A program made the position numbers and the translations under genes. 64,000 bases of DNA from Selenomonadales bacterium. Lineage in GTDB: Bacteria > Bacillota > Negativicutes > Sporomusales > UBA7701. Positions 26,524 to 34,471 of this stretch are shown here, one piece after another (the stretch's first letter is position 1; the number at the start of each line of letters is the position of its first letter). The stretch covers positions 1-64,000 of the forward strand of contig JAHDOI010000035.1 in the NCBI GenBank assembly GCA_018434945.1, in the 5' to 3' direction. The notes beneath the pieces are model-generated. The model was not told the DNA's origin, did no database searches, and worked only from the letters and a program-made list of their open reading frames with translations.

Positions 26524-27501
26524 TCAGGGAACCAGTTGGCTGAAATCGGTCTGCACTTTGCAGAGTCGGATGCGGCGGTCGTCGCTGGTTTCGCGCTCGC
26601 AGCTGCCGCAGATGCCTTCCCCGCAGCAGAGTGTGGCGTTGTTGGTGGCGGCCATGGGGATGTTTACGCCTGCCGCTTGCATGGCGGAGATCACGCCGTG
26701 GTGCTGTTCGTCCGGGCCGGCGCTGACGATGAGGTCGGGACGGGCTTCTTCGTCGGCAAGCCATCTGCTGAGCAGACCGCTGCCGGTCCGCCGGAAGGAG
26801 TCGACGTTGTGTACTGTGACGCCGAGTTCCTCCAGGTCTTTGTCGATGAATATCCGTCCGATCTTGCCGGGGGCGAGCAGGGCGACGACGCGGTTGTTAT
26901 TGGCAGCGAGACGGGCGGCCATGGGCAGCGCGGGCGGTTGACCCATGCCGCCTGCCACCAACAATATTGTACCACAGGTGATATTGTCAATCCATGGCTG
27001 TCCGAGCACTCCGTTGTAATAGGGGCCGCGGACGGTAACGGTGTTCACGGGACTGTCGAGCAGGCGGCTGGATTTGGGCCCGACCGCCTCGACGACTACT
27101 TGCACGGCGTTGGCGTTGACTTTCATCACGCCTACGGGGAAGTGGAAGTACTGCGGGTCGTCGGCAAGACGCAGGAAGACGAATGCCCCTGTTTTGCCGA
27201 GCTCGGCCGCAAGTTCGCCGCTGACGCAAAATTCGAGCAGGTAAGTGTTTTCGGCGAGCAGTTCTTTGCGGATTATTTCGCTGTCCGCCTCGATCCGCAG
27301 TGTAGGTGTGTCACCCCGCCGAACGCCGTTTTTAGGCTGCCACCGGCGTTCATATAGTATGCAGACTCCGCTCCAATTGCAGTCGCAGACCGGCTGCCCT
27401 TTAAGGTGGCTGCAGAACACGCAGTGGTTCGTCTCGGCCAGGAGACACGGGCAGTAGGGCGAGTTGATGTCGATGCAGCTGGCTGTCAGTCTCCGCTTCA
27501 T
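26524..27501 (-). CDS. PyrK-like ferredoxin-NAD(P) reductase-type electron transfer protein
   Basis: The 325-residue protein has an unusual cysteine-rich N-terminus (about residues 8-48, eight cysteines in CPCLLAETNHCVFC and the following GQPVCDCNWSGVC). A flavin reductase-like beta-barrel and NAD-binding domain (GTILLVAGGMGQPPALPMA) follows. The C-terminal CCGEGICGSCE plus a later Cys is the 2Fe-2S ligand set of PyrK-type subunits. PyrK normally moves electrons to dihydroorotate dehydrogenase, but pyrD is absent here. Instead it starts 14 bases after the stop of an FAD-dependent oxidoreductase, so the two probably form one complex. Confidence 0.75.
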   Translation of the reverse strand: MKRRLTASCIDINSPYCPCLLAETNHCVFCSHLKGQPVCDCNWSGVCILYERRWQPKNGVRRGDTPTLRIEADSEIIRKELLAENTYLLEFCVSGELAAELGKTGAFVFLRLADDPQYFHFPVGVMKVNANAVQVVVEAVGPKSSRLLDSPVNTVTVRGPYYNGVLGQPWIDNITCGTILLVAGGMGQPPALPMAARLAANNNRVVALLAPGKIGRIFIDKDLEELGVTVHNVDSFRRTGSGLLSRWLADEEARPDLIVSAGPDEQHHGVISAMQAAGVNIPMAATNNATLCCGEGICGSCERETSDDRRIRLCKVQTDFSQLVP

Positions 27502-27515
27502 GCGTCTCTCCCCTC

Positions 27516-28796
27516 TCATACCAGGCATTGGCTGTATATGTCGGCGAGGCCCGCTTTGGCCACCCGTGCGCCTATCTCTCCCCGGTCGGCAGAGTACAGG
27601 CCGATGGCTTTCATCCGTTCGAAATAGACTGAGCCGGAAAAGGTGTAGCGCAGCCGCAGCCCGTCTTTTGTAGCCATCTGGTCGTGGACGAAAGCGATGA
27701 TATCGCCCGAGGCTACGGTGCGCGGCAGTTCCAGGTATGGCATGTCGAGACAGTGGCGGACGGCGTTGTGCCCGGCGAGCAGGCCGGTGACGATCGCTTC
27801 GGTGTGGCCGACGAAGATGCCCGCCTTTTCGCCGCCGCAGAACAGGTTGTCGACGTTATCCACCTTCAGGTTGTTGCCGCAGGGGGCGATGCCGAGGTAG
27901 CGGACCGAGTTGCCCTGGCCGCCCGCGTACGGGTCTTCGTAGCGGGCGTTTTCGAGTCCCGGGATTGTGCGCAGGTCGTCAAGCGGGAAGTACGAGGTCA
28001 TGAGTTTGGCGTGGCCGGTGTCGAGCAGGACGAGATTGGCGGCATATTCGGGGATAGCATACTGCGAGCAGGCTTTGCGTCCGAGGGAGGTGCTTTTTAT
28101 GAGCCTCTCCGGCACCGGCAGGACGACCGCCCCCTCCCGCTCCAGTTGTTCGCGGATTTCTTCGCTGAGCGAGTCTTTGTTGAGTTTGCAGGAGCCGCTC
28201 ATTGCGCCAAACGATCCATCCGCCTTGAGGCCCATTATTTCTTTGACCTGTGAGCGGGCGGTGACGCTGACCCTCGGGCCGAAGGAGGGACAGCGCAGGA
28301 TACACATGGCGCAGCCGTTGCCGTATTTGAGGCAGTTGCCCATCGGACCTGCGGTGCCGGTGGTGTCGACGAAGACGTCACCTTTAACTGCCTCGCCGTC
28401 GTCGGTCACGAGCGCCTGAAGCATGCGCCCGTATTTCAGCACGTCCACAACCCTCGCTGTTGTCCTCACTGTTATCCCATAGTTGATCAGCACTTTTTTC
28501 ACCAGCGGCTCCATGGCGCTGACGTCGTAGAGCGAGGCGTGGCTGTGCCCCGGAAATCTTATGCCCCGGTGCCTGGCATTGGCGTCCATGGCGACAAAAA
28601 GATCACCGCCCCCCATGGCCGTCGCTTCCTCGGCGGCGGTGTAACGTCCGTTGTTGCGGTAGATGCCTCCCACCAGGCCCGTTCCCAGGAGCATGTCGGT
28701 CCGTTCCAGAAGCAGCACCTGAGCACCGGCCTTGGCCGCGGCCAGGGCCGCTGCGCACCCGGCCCAGCCGCCGCCGGCGACCACTACTCTGACCAT
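27516..28796 (-). CDS. FAD-dependent oxidoreductase, possible partner of the PyrK-like protein
   Basis: The 426-residue protein has an N-terminal FAD motif (VVVAGGGWAGCAAALAAAKAG), VFVDTTGTAGPMGNC, a small cysteine group (NCLKYGNGCAMCILRCPSFG) and a C-terminal NLFCGGEKAGIFVGHTEAIVTGLLAGHNA segment. It resembles GidA/FAD_oxidored-type flavoproteins, but I cannot name the substrate. Start MVRVVVAGGG at 28796. The tight spacing to the iron-sulfur reductase-like gene downstream suggests a two-subunit redox enzyme. Confidence 0.72.
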   Translation of the reverse strand: MVRVVVAGGGWAGCAAALAAAKAGAQVLLLERTDMLLGTGLVGGIYRNNGRYTAAEEATAMGGGDLFVAMDANARHRGIRFPGHSHASLYDVSAMEPLVKKVLINYGITVRTTARVVDVLKYGRMLQALVTDDGEAVKGDVFVDTTGTAGPMGNCLKYGNGCAMCILRCPSFGPRVSVTARSQVKEIMGLKADGSFGAMSGSCKLNKDSLSEEIREQLEREGAVVLPVPERLIKSTSLGRKACSQYAIPEYAANLVLLDTGHAKLMTSYFPLDDLRTIPGLENARYEDPYAGGQGNSVRYLGIAPCGNNLKVDNVDNLFCGGEKAGIFVGHTEAIVTGLLAGHNAVRHCLDMPYLELPRTVASGDIIAFVHDQMATKDGLRLRYTFSGSVYFERMKAIGLYSADRGEIGARVAKAGLADIYSQCLV

Positions 28797-28869
28797 CGCA
28801 GTCCCCCCATTATCTTCGTTTTCACATTACAGTGTATTCCCGGCGGTCGGATGTGCCACTGCAAGGGGG

Positions 28870-28910
28870 CAAAAAGGAAGGTTGCCGATAGTCCATTATC
28901 GGCAACCTTG
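28870..28910 (-). terminator. Intrinsic terminator after spmA-spmB
   Basis: A perfect 13-bp stem (AAGGTTGCCGATA/TATCGGCAACCTT, 28878-28909) is followed on the minus strand by CCTTTTTG. It lies nine bases after the spmB stop. Confidence 0.85.
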
Positions 28911-28918
28911 CGATTGCT

Positions 28919-29458
28919 TTATGGGGAGAACAGCAGTCTGCAGATGTATATCGACATGAAAAACCCGGTGATATCGCCCGCCAGGCCAACGACGACCGCA
29001 TATCGGGGGTTGCGGATGCCGGCTGCGCCGAAGTAGACTGTCAGGATGTAGAATGTGGTATCGGTGCTGCCGAGGATTGTCGACGCCATCCGGCCGGTGA
29101 GCGAGTCGGGGCCTTCGCTGGCGAGCAGTTCAGTCGTCATGCCGAGGGCGCCGGTGCCTGACAGGGGACGCAAGAGCGCGAGAGGGACGAGTTCGGGCGG
29201 GACGCCGAAGACGGACAGAAGAGGCTTGAGCAGGGCGACGCAGTCGTCGAGGGCGCCCGAAGCACGGAATACACCTACGGCCACGAGCATGGCCACCAGG
29301 AAGGGCATTATCCGCACTGCGGTCTGGAAGCCTTCGGCCGCACCCTCGACGAAGGCCTCGTATACCCTTACGCGCCGCAGGTAGCCTGCCAGGGGTATGA
29401 GGAGGAGCACAAGAGGTATGGCCCAGGCGGAGAGCAGTTCACAGATCAGGGCGAACAT
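28919..29458 (-). CDS. spmB: Spore maturation protein B
   Basis: SpmB is a nucleoside-recognition (Gate) domain membrane protein that, with SpmA and DacB, affects spore core dehydration and heat resistance. The 179-residue protein has about five membrane segments and the motifs AVRIMPFLVAMLVAVGVFRASGA, RPLSGTGALGM and GSTDTTFYILTVYFGA. It begins six bases after the spmA stop. Confidence 0.93.
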   Translation of the reverse strand: MFALICELLSAWAIPLVLLLIPLAGYLRRVRVYEAFVEGAAEGFQTAVRIMPFLVAMLVAVGVFRASGALDDCVALLKPLLSVFGVPPELVPLALLRPLSGTGALGMTTELLASEGPDSLTGRMASTILGSTDTTFYILTVYFGAAGIRNPRYAVVVGLAGDITGFFMSIYICRLLFSP

Positions 29459-29464
29459 GGCGGC

Positions 29465-30055
29465 TTATCGGCCCCGGCCGCCATAGAGCGCCCGGCAGAT
29501 GCGGTCCACCGTGAGGGCGGCTGTTGCGGCGACTAAGCCGACAGCCAGGGTAGAGCCGACGATTTCCGCCGGGTCGGTGGAACCGGCGGCGGCCCTGAGG
29601 GCGATGACGGTGGCCGGAACGAGGGTGACGCCGGTGGTGCACAGCGCCAGCAGGGTGCACATCGCCGGTGTGGCTGTTTCGCGGTCGCGGCTGAGCTTCT
29701 GCAGCTCCTGCATCGCCTTTATGCCAAGCGGTGTGGCGGCGTTGCCCAAGCCCAGCATGTTGGCGCTTACCGTCATCACTATCGCTCCCATGGCCGGGTG
29801 GTTGGGCGGAACGCTGGGAAATATCCTGCGGATGAATGGACCGATGATGAAAGACATAAGCCGCACCAATCCCGCCCGTTCCGCGATTTTCATCATCCCC
29901 AGCCACAGGCACATAACCCCGGTCAGTTTGAAGGCCAGGGTTACCGCGTTCTCCGCGGCTGCTATGGCGCTGGGTGTGACAGCTTCTATCCTGCCGGTCG
30001 ACCCGGCGTAAAATATGCCGCCGGCCAGGAGCAGCAGCCAGATGAGGTTAATCAT
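29465..30055 (-). CDS. spmA: Spore maturation protein A
   Basis: SpmA is the partner of SpmB. The 196-residue membrane protein carries KLTGVMCLWLGMMKIAERAGL, SANMLGLGNAATPLGIKAMQELQ and CTLLALCTTGVTLVPATVIALRA, typical of the Gate-domain family. ATG 30055 follows GGGAGGGG. Upstream are two copies of the same terminator and repeat copy 2, which separate it from the DacB-type gene. Confidence 0.93.
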   Translation of the reverse strand: MINLIWLLLLAGGIFYAGSTGRIEAVTPSAIAAAENAVTLAFKLTGVMCLWLGMMKIAERAGLVRLMSFIIGPFIRRIFPSVPPNHPAMGAIVMTVSANMLGLGNAATPLGIKAMQELQKLSRDRETATPAMCTLLALCTTGVTLVPATVIALRAAAGSTDPAEIVGSTLAVGLVAATAALTVDRICRALYGGRGR

Positions 30056-30116
30056 TCGCCTTCCCCTCCCTATCTGGAAGGTATGAGGAAACCGGTCCGG
30101 CTAGAACGGGAAAAGA

Positions 30117-30140
30117 AAAGCCGCCTCGCGGCGGCTTTTC
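30117..30140. terminator. Palindromic terminator, copy B of a duplicated hairpin
   Basis: AAAAGCCGCC/GGCGGCTTTT with a short loop and A/T runs on both sides. An almost identical hairpin lies at 30282-30303, on the other side of repeat copy 2. Confidence 0.7.
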
Positions 30141-30280
30141 AGACTGTCGATAAAGGCCCATCTGCGGCGTTGCTCCTCTGAGCGCTTGCTTGCGTACGTC
30201 CCAAAGTACGCGGCGCGGCGCGCTCTTCCGGTGCGCCTTGCATCTGGACCTTTCTCACCAGTCTGACTTTGTCTACAGGC
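30139..30280 (-). repeat. Structured intergenic repeat, copy 2
   Basis: Oriented on the minus strand relative to copy 1. Plus-strand outer arms AGACTG (30141-30146) and CAGTCT (30259-30264) pair; a middle stem GAGCGC (30180-30185)/GCGCTC (30220-30225) pairs; the central GCGTAC (30192-30197)/GTACGC (30206-30211) is conserved. Blocks CCATCTGCGGCGTTGCTCCTC and CGGTGCGCCTTGCATCTGG are the complements of the copy 1 blocks. It lies between dacB and spmA. Confidence 0.85.
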
Positions 30281-30281
30281 T

Positions 30282-30303
30282 GAAAAGCCGCCTCGCGGCG
30301 GCT
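30282..30303 (-). terminator. Terminator of the DacB-type gene, copy A of the duplicated hairpin
   Basis: On the minus strand GCCGCC/GGCGGC is followed by TTTTCAG, 15 bases past the stop at 30318. The same sequence recurs at 30117-30140. Confidence 0.7.
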
Positions 30304-30317
30304 CGGGTGCTGATGCG

Positions 30318-31460
30318 TCAGGCGAAATTCTTGACGATGAATGTGAAGAAGCTCCACAACGACCCCCAGATAAGGCTGAAGAACGACTTGCGTTCGGCCT
30401 GCTCGGCGGCCAGCAGATCGATTGACGAAATTTCGGTGTTGCGGTAGAGGGTCTTAACCGTGCCGAGCTTTTGTCCGGCGGCTATCGGGGCGTCGACGCG
30501 GTCGGGCGCTTCGATCACCGTCGTGAAGCCATCCCGGTCGCCGGCGACAGCGGGCACGGAAAGGGTGCTGGCGGCGACGAGCCGAATTTGCTCGTTTTTG
30601 CCGTCTGTCACTTTGACTGTTTTCATGATATCGCCCTGGCTGAACATCTTGACCGGCTGGAGGCGGCTAAAGCCGTAATCGAGGAGTTTTATGGAGTCTT
30701 CCCACATCCGGTCGCCGTCGAGGACAACGGCCACGAGCTGGATGCCGTCGCGCTTCGCGCCTGATACCAGACAGCGGCCGGCCTCCTCGGTGAAGCCGGT
30801 CTTGACGCCGTTGCCGCCCTCATATTGCCAGAGGAGCTTGTTTTCGTTGTAGAGGTCGCGGTCGTGGTCTTTGCCCGGCCAGGGGACGACAGCGTGTCTG
30901 GTGCCGACGATTTGGGCGAATAGCGGGTTTTTGTAGCCGTAGGCGGCGATGCGGGCGAGGTCCGAGGCGGTCGAGTAATGCTGCGGGCCGGGCAGGCCGC
31001 TCGAGTTGGTGAAGTTGGTGTTGAGCGCACCGATGGCGCGGGCTTTTTCGGTCATGAGGCGGGCGAATTTGTCCATTGAGCCTGATATGTGTTCGGCGAC
31101 GGCGACGGTGGCGTCGTTGCCGGAGACGAGCATCATGCCGTAGAGCATGTCGCCCAGTTTGAGTTGCTCGCCGGGCGCCAGCCACATCGAGGAGCCCTCG
31201 GTCGCCGCCGCGCCAGGGCTGGTGGTGACGATGTCGTTGAGGTTGCCGTGCTCAAGGGCGACGATCAGGGTCATCATTTTCGTCGTGCTGGCCGGGGGAC
31301 GCCTGTCGGAAGCCCCTTGGGCGAATATGATCCTGCCTGTGGAGGCTTCGATGACGATCGCCGACTTGGCGGTCAGGGTCGGGTCCGCCGGAGCACCCCA
31401 GACTAACCGGGGAGTGACGAGCATAAATAGCATCAGCGTTATGAACGCCGTTTTTTTCAT
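30318..31460 (-). CDS. dacB: D-alanyl-D-alanine carboxypeptidase, DacB position
   Basis: A penicillin-binding protein 5-type carboxypeptidase that trims cortex peptidoglycan. The 380-residue protein has a signal peptide (MKKTAFITLMLFMLVTPRLVWG), the catalytic PASTTKMMT (SxxK), VSGNDAT (SxN) and NGVKTGFT (KTG) motifs, and a C-terminal membrane-binding region (FFSLIWGSLWSFFTFIV). Its place directly before spmA-spmB matches dacB of Bacillus. ATG 31460 follows GGAGAGG. A second family member lies at 47291, before spoIIAA. Confidence 0.88.
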   Translation of the reverse strand: MKKTAFITLMLFMLVTPRLVWGAPADPTLTAKSAIVIEASTGRIIFAQGASDRRPPASTTKMMTLIVALEHGNLNDIVTTSPGAAATEGSSMWLAPGEQLKLGDMLYGMMLVSGNDATVAVAEHISGSMDKFARLMTEKARAIGALNTNFTNSSGLPGPQHYSTASDLARIAAYGYKNPLFAQIVGTRHAVVPWPGKDHDRDLYNENKLLWQYEGGNGVKTGFTEEAGRCLVSGAKRDGIQLVAVVLDGDRMWEDSIKLLDYGFSRLQPVKMFSQGDIMKTVKVTDGKNEQIRLVAASTLSVPAVAGDRDGFTTVIEAPDRVDAPIAAGQKLGTVKTLYRNTEISSIDLLAAEQAERKSFFSLIWGSLWSFFTFIVKNFA

Positions 31461-31497
31461 GTATACCTCTCCAGTTATTAATTGCAGACCAATAACT

Positions 31498-31526
31498 ATT
31501 ATAACTATGTTTTCCCCGTACGTCAA
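31498..31526 (-). promoter_or_regulatory. Sigma-A-like promoter of dacB
   Basis: TTGACG (31521-31526), a 17-base spacer and a perfect TATAAT (31498-31503) on the minus strand, about 40 bases upstream of the ATG. Confidence 0.75.
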
Positions 31527-31589
31527 AGCCGTCATACATTTTTGCGCCTCGCCGGGGACATAATAGAACCAGTTTAAGGAGGTGAAAGC

Positions 31590-31778
31590 ATGGAAATGCT
31601 TGACGTCAAGACGGCTTTACGCACGACTTTGACCCAGAAACAGGAATTGGTGCGGGACTATCAGACTTTTGCCGAGCAAATCAACAATCCCGAAGTCGCG
31701 AAGCTGTACCGTCATTTTGCCGAAGCGGAGGCGTTGCACGCGACCCAGATCAAGGATAAACTGGCCGCCTTGCACTGA
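31590..31778 (+). CDS. Small helical protein of unknown function
   Basis: A 62-residue protein transcribed away from dacB. It is predicted to form two helices (residues 4-28 and 33-60, LVRDYQTFAEQINNPEVAKL, HFAEAEALHATQIKDKL), resembling half of a ferritin-like bundle, but no metal-binding ExxH set is complete. A strong AAGGAGGTGAAAGC precedes the ATG and a good terminator follows, so it is a real monocistronic gene. Function is unknown. Confidence 0.82.
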   Translation: MEMLDVKTALRTTLTQKQELVRDYQTFAEQINNPEVAKLYRHFAEAEALHATQIKDKLAALH

Positions 31779-31797
31779 GGCAGTAGATGTATATGCG

Positions 31798-31827
31798 AAA
31801 AACCCGCACAGGTATGTGCGGGTTTTT
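31798..31827 (+). terminator. Intrinsic terminator after the small gene at 31590
   Basis: AAAAACCCGCACA/TGTGCGGGTTTTT hairpin with a short GGTA loop, 20 bases past the stop; the T-run serves the plus strand. Confidence 0.9.
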
Positions 31828-31883
31828 GTATGGGTTAGGGATGCAAGTGTCGCAAACGCCAGTATCTTTTCCTGCTATTGTGC

Positions 31884-32006
31884 GCTGGCCATTCAGGGTC
31901 TCCAGATGCAAGGCGCACCGGAGAACACGACGCAGGCGTACTCGGTGCGTACGCCGAGGAAGTGTTCGAGGAACACCACAGCAGATGGGGGCCATCAATG
32001 GCCAGC
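31884..32006 (+). repeat. Structured intergenic repeat, copy 3
   Basis: Outer arms GCTGGCCATT (31884-31893) and AATGGCCAGC (31997-32006) form a perfect 10-bp pair and end exactly at the ytfJ stop codon. The middle stem GAACAC (31923-31928)/GTGTTC (31962-31967) and central GCGTAC (31936-31941)/GTACGC (31949-31954) both pair. CCAGATGCAAGGCGCACCGGA and CAGATGGG are the conserved family blocks. Confidence 0.85.
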
Positions 32007-32456
32007 CTACATATTGGGCTGCGGTCCGGCGCCTTGGGTTTCGGCCGTCTCGGCTAACTCATCGAACTCATCCTGCGCGTCGCGGCTGCGCATGATTTCC
32101 TGTATCTTCGTGAGGGCCTGCGGGACCATGTCGATAAGCCGGTCATAGATTTGATTGCCTTCTACCGGCAAGAATCTTATGCCGTTGACCGGCGAACATA
32201 CGAGAAAGCCTACGGGTTTGACGCTGACACCGGCGCCGCTGCCGCCGCCGAAAGGATGGCCGTCGTGGTGGACTTGTTCCTCGGTTTCGAAGTCGCCGCC
32301 GCCGGCGGCGAAGCCGAAGGTGACGCGCGAGATCGGGATGATGACCGTGCCGTCGGCTGTTTCCACAGCATCGCCGACGATGGTGTTGACGTCAACCATC
32401 CCTTTTATGCTTTCCATGGCTGTTTTCATCAGGCTTTGGATCGGGTGTTCTTCCAC
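32007..32456 (-). CDS. ytfJ: Spore germination/coat-associated protein GerW (YtfJ)
   Basis: YtfJ/GerW is a forespore protein linked to germination in Bacillus. The 149-residue protein has IQSLMKTAMESIKGMVDVNTIVG, TVIIPISRVTFGFAAGGGDF, a glycine-rich stretch and VSVKPVGFLV, matching the family throughout. The GTG at 32456 (VEEHPIQS) is chosen from the family N-terminus; it overlaps the DUF2953 gene by 28 bases and has only a weak ribosome site. The scpA-scpB-DUF2953-ytfJ order is common in sporeformers. Confidence 0.9.
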   Translation of the reverse strand: MEEHPIQSLMKTAMESIKGMVDVNTIVGDAVETADGTVIIPISRVTFGFAAGGGDFETEEQVHHDGHPFGGGSGAGVSVKPVGFLVCSPVNGIRFLPVEGNQIYDRLIDMVPQALTKIQEIMRSRDAQDEFDELAETAETQGAGPQPNM

Positions 32457-33124
32457 TTCCTGTCGTCCCCCCTTCCCAGGTGCTGGATAGTTGTCGCTAT
32501 CGCGTTTATAACATTGCCCAGCGTGATGCTGAATATACACTCGAGTTCGATTTCGACGCCGTCCCGGGTGTAAAGCGGCGACACCCGGATGACAGGCCGG
32601 GCGACGCTTTTCAGCCTGCGCTGCATGTATGCGTAGGTCTGGGTTTTAAATGTCCACAACAGGCCTGTGGCCATGCCTGTAAGGGCGGCGTCGCCCGCGC
32701 CGAAGCCGGTGCGCCAGGATAGCTTTTCGCAGGCCAGCGCGGCGAGGATGCGCGCTATCAGTCGCTTGTAGATACGGGTGTAGTAACGGAGCTGTTTCAT
32801 CAGGTAGTGCCAGTGTCTGGGGTGGTGGCGGAAGATTTTCCAGGTGTTGCGGACAAACCGCTGCTCTTTGCCGGCGCGCGTTTCCGCCTGTCCGCCGGGG
32901 GTGTCGACGACCGCTTCCGGCCATGGCAGGCCGCCGCGGCGCGCCAGGCGGGCGCGGGGGACTTCAAGGTGGTAGTGTACGAGTTTTTCGAGTGCGTAAA
33001 CGTCGATGTCGAGGCGGTCGTCTTCGCCCTGCCGGCGGTAGAACAGGCTGATGAACAGCTTAAGCCGGGATGCGGCAAGAACGAGCAGCACCGTCGCCAG
33101 GCACAGTGCGAGCCATGTCTCCAT
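32429..33124 (-). CDS. DUF2953 family membrane-anchored protein
   Basis: The 231-residue protein has an N-terminal membrane anchor (METWLALCLATVLLVLAASRL), a basic arginine-rich middle and a C-terminal part with SWRTGFGAGDAALTGMATGLLW, characteristic of DUF2953. Function is unknown. It lies between scpB and ytfJ, a widespread arrangement in sporeformers. ATG 33124 follows GGGGAGGGGGGAG; a terminator lies between it and scpB. Confidence 0.83.
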   Translation of the reverse strand: METWLALCLATVLLVLAASRLKLFISLFYRRQGEDDRLDIDVYALEKLVHYHLEVPRARLARRGGLPWPEAVVDTPGGQAETRAGKEQRFVRNTWKIFRHHPRHWHYLMKQLRYYTRIYKRLIARILAALACEKLSWRTGFGAGDAALTGMATGLLWTFKTQTYAYMQRRLKSVARPVIRVSPLYTRDGVEIELECIFSITLGNVINAIATTIQHLGRGDDRKWKNTRSKA

Positions 33125-33162
33125 GCTCTCCCCCCTCCCCGCTCGGATAGTAATATTGTGGC

Positions 33163-33190
33163 AAAAAAAACCGCCCGCATGCGCGGGCCG
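33163..33190 (-). terminator. Intrinsic terminator after scpB
   Basis: CCCGCGCATGCGGG hairpin followed on the minus strand by an eight-T run, just past the scpB stop at 33198. Confidence 0.85.
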
Positions 33191-33197
33191 GATAAGT

Positions 33198-33746
33198 TTA
33201 TTCATCGGCTTCCGGCAGTTCGGGGGGCTCGACATTAAGGAGTTCGGCGAGGTCGGGAAGGTCGTCGAGGCTGGCGAGGCCGAAGCATTTGAGGAAGTCG
33301 TCGGTGGTGCCGTAGAGTATCGGCCGTCCGATGGCTTCCTTGCGGCCGACTTCTTTGATGAGTCCCCGCTCGGCAAGGGTGGTGACGACGCCGTCGACCT
33401 TGACGCCGCGGATGTGTTCGATCTCGAGTTTGGTGACCGGCTGCTTGAAGGCGATGATGGCCAAAGTTTCCATGGCGGCCAGCGACATCCTGGCTTCCTG
33501 AACCTCGACGAGTTTTTCGATGATGGGCGCCAATTCGGGCTTACTGCAAAGCTGGTAGCCGCCGGCGACGTCAAGGATGGTAAGACCGCGATCGGCGTCA
33601 GCCATGTCCTGCTTTAGCTCGGCAACGAGCGTGGCGACATTTTCGGCATCGATTTCGAGGATCTGGGCCAGTTTGTCGGCGGCGACAGGGTTGCCGCTCG
33701 CAAACAGCAGGGCTTCGATGTGGCCCTTAAGGTGACGGTAAAACAT
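33198..33746 (-). CDS. scpB: Segregation and condensation protein B
   Basis: ScpB is a winged-helix kleisin partner in the SMC-ScpA-ScpB condensin. The 182-residue protein has LEALLFASG-like IEALLFASGNPV, RMSLAAMETLAIIAFKQPVTKLEIEHIRGV and GRKEAIGRPILYGTTDDFLKCFGL, which are strongly conserved in ScpB. Its ATG overlaps the scpA stop (TGATG). The C-terminal tail is acidic. Confidence 0.96.
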   Translation of the reverse strand: MFYRHLKGHIEALLFASGNPVAADKLAQILEIDAENVATLVAELKQDMADADRGLTILDVAGGYQLCSKPELAPIIEKLVEVQEARMSLAAMETLAIIAFKQPVTKLEIEHIRGVKVDGVVTTLAERGLIKEVGRKEAIGRPILYGTTDDFLKCFGLASLDDLPDLAELLNVEPPELPEADE

Positions 33747-34468
33747 CAGTGCACGACCTCTCCCAGGCTAAGGTAAATGGGGCCGAAGCTCCGTTCCTGT
33801 TCTATATGGATTCGTTTCAGGCGGATGAGTTCCAAGAGCGCCAGGAAGGCTGTGACCATTTCGGTGCGTGATCCGCTGCGGATGATGGTTTGGGCGAATT
33901 CCAGCCTGCCGCCCTGCTTGCGGAGGAGCAGGAGGATATCCTGCATTTTGTCCTGGACGCTGATTTCCTCGCGGGCGATAAAGGCGAATTCGTCGACGGC
34001 GCTTTCCCAGACGGCGGCGAAGGCTTCGATGAGGTCGTCGATCCTGAGGCCTTCGGGCAGGACGATTTTGGTGGCGAAATAACCGGGCGGCCGGGCGACG
34101 AACTGTTCGCGCTTGCGCAGCATTTCCTCCAGGTCGGCGGCGGCTTGTTTGAATCGCCTGTATTCCAAAAGCCGCTGCACAAGTTCCTGGCGCGGGTCCA
34201 CCTCTTCGGCCAGTTGCTCGGCGGCCGGCGGCTTGGGGAGAAGCATGCGCGATTTGATCTGCAGCAGGGTGGCGGCCATCACGAGGAATTCGCTGGCGAC
34301 GTCGATGTTGAATTGTTCCATGGCCCGTATGTAGGCAAGGTATTGTTCCGTGACGACGGCGATGGGGATGTCGTAGATGTCGATCTGGTTTTTGTCGATG
34401 AGATGCATGAGCAGGGCCAGCGGGCCTTCGAAGGCTTCGAGCTTGATCTTGTATTCGGCGGTGCTCAT
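33746..34468 (-). CDS. scpA: Segregation and condensation protein A
   Basis: ScpA is the kleisin subunit that bridges the SMC heads during chromosome segregation. The 240-residue protein has YKIKLEAFEGPLALLMHLIDKNQIDIYDIPI at the N-terminus, EFLVMAATLLQIKSRMLLP, and a C-terminal winged helix (TAFLALLELIRLKRI). It starts three bases after the trpS stop, so trpS-scpA-scpB form one unit. Confidence 0.96.
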   Translation of the reverse strand: MSTAEYKIKLEAFEGPLALLMHLIDKNQIDIYDIPIAVVTEQYLAYIRAMEQFNIDVASEFLVMAATLLQIKSRMLLPKPPAAEQLAEEVDPRQELVQRLLEYRRFKQAAADLEEMLRKREQFVARPPGYFATKIVLPEGLRIDDLIEAFAAVWESAVDEFAFIAREEISVQDKMQDILLLLRKQGGRLEFAQTIIRSGSRTEMVTAFLALLELIRLKRIHIEQERSFGPIYLSLGEVVH

Positions 34469-34471
34469 GGC

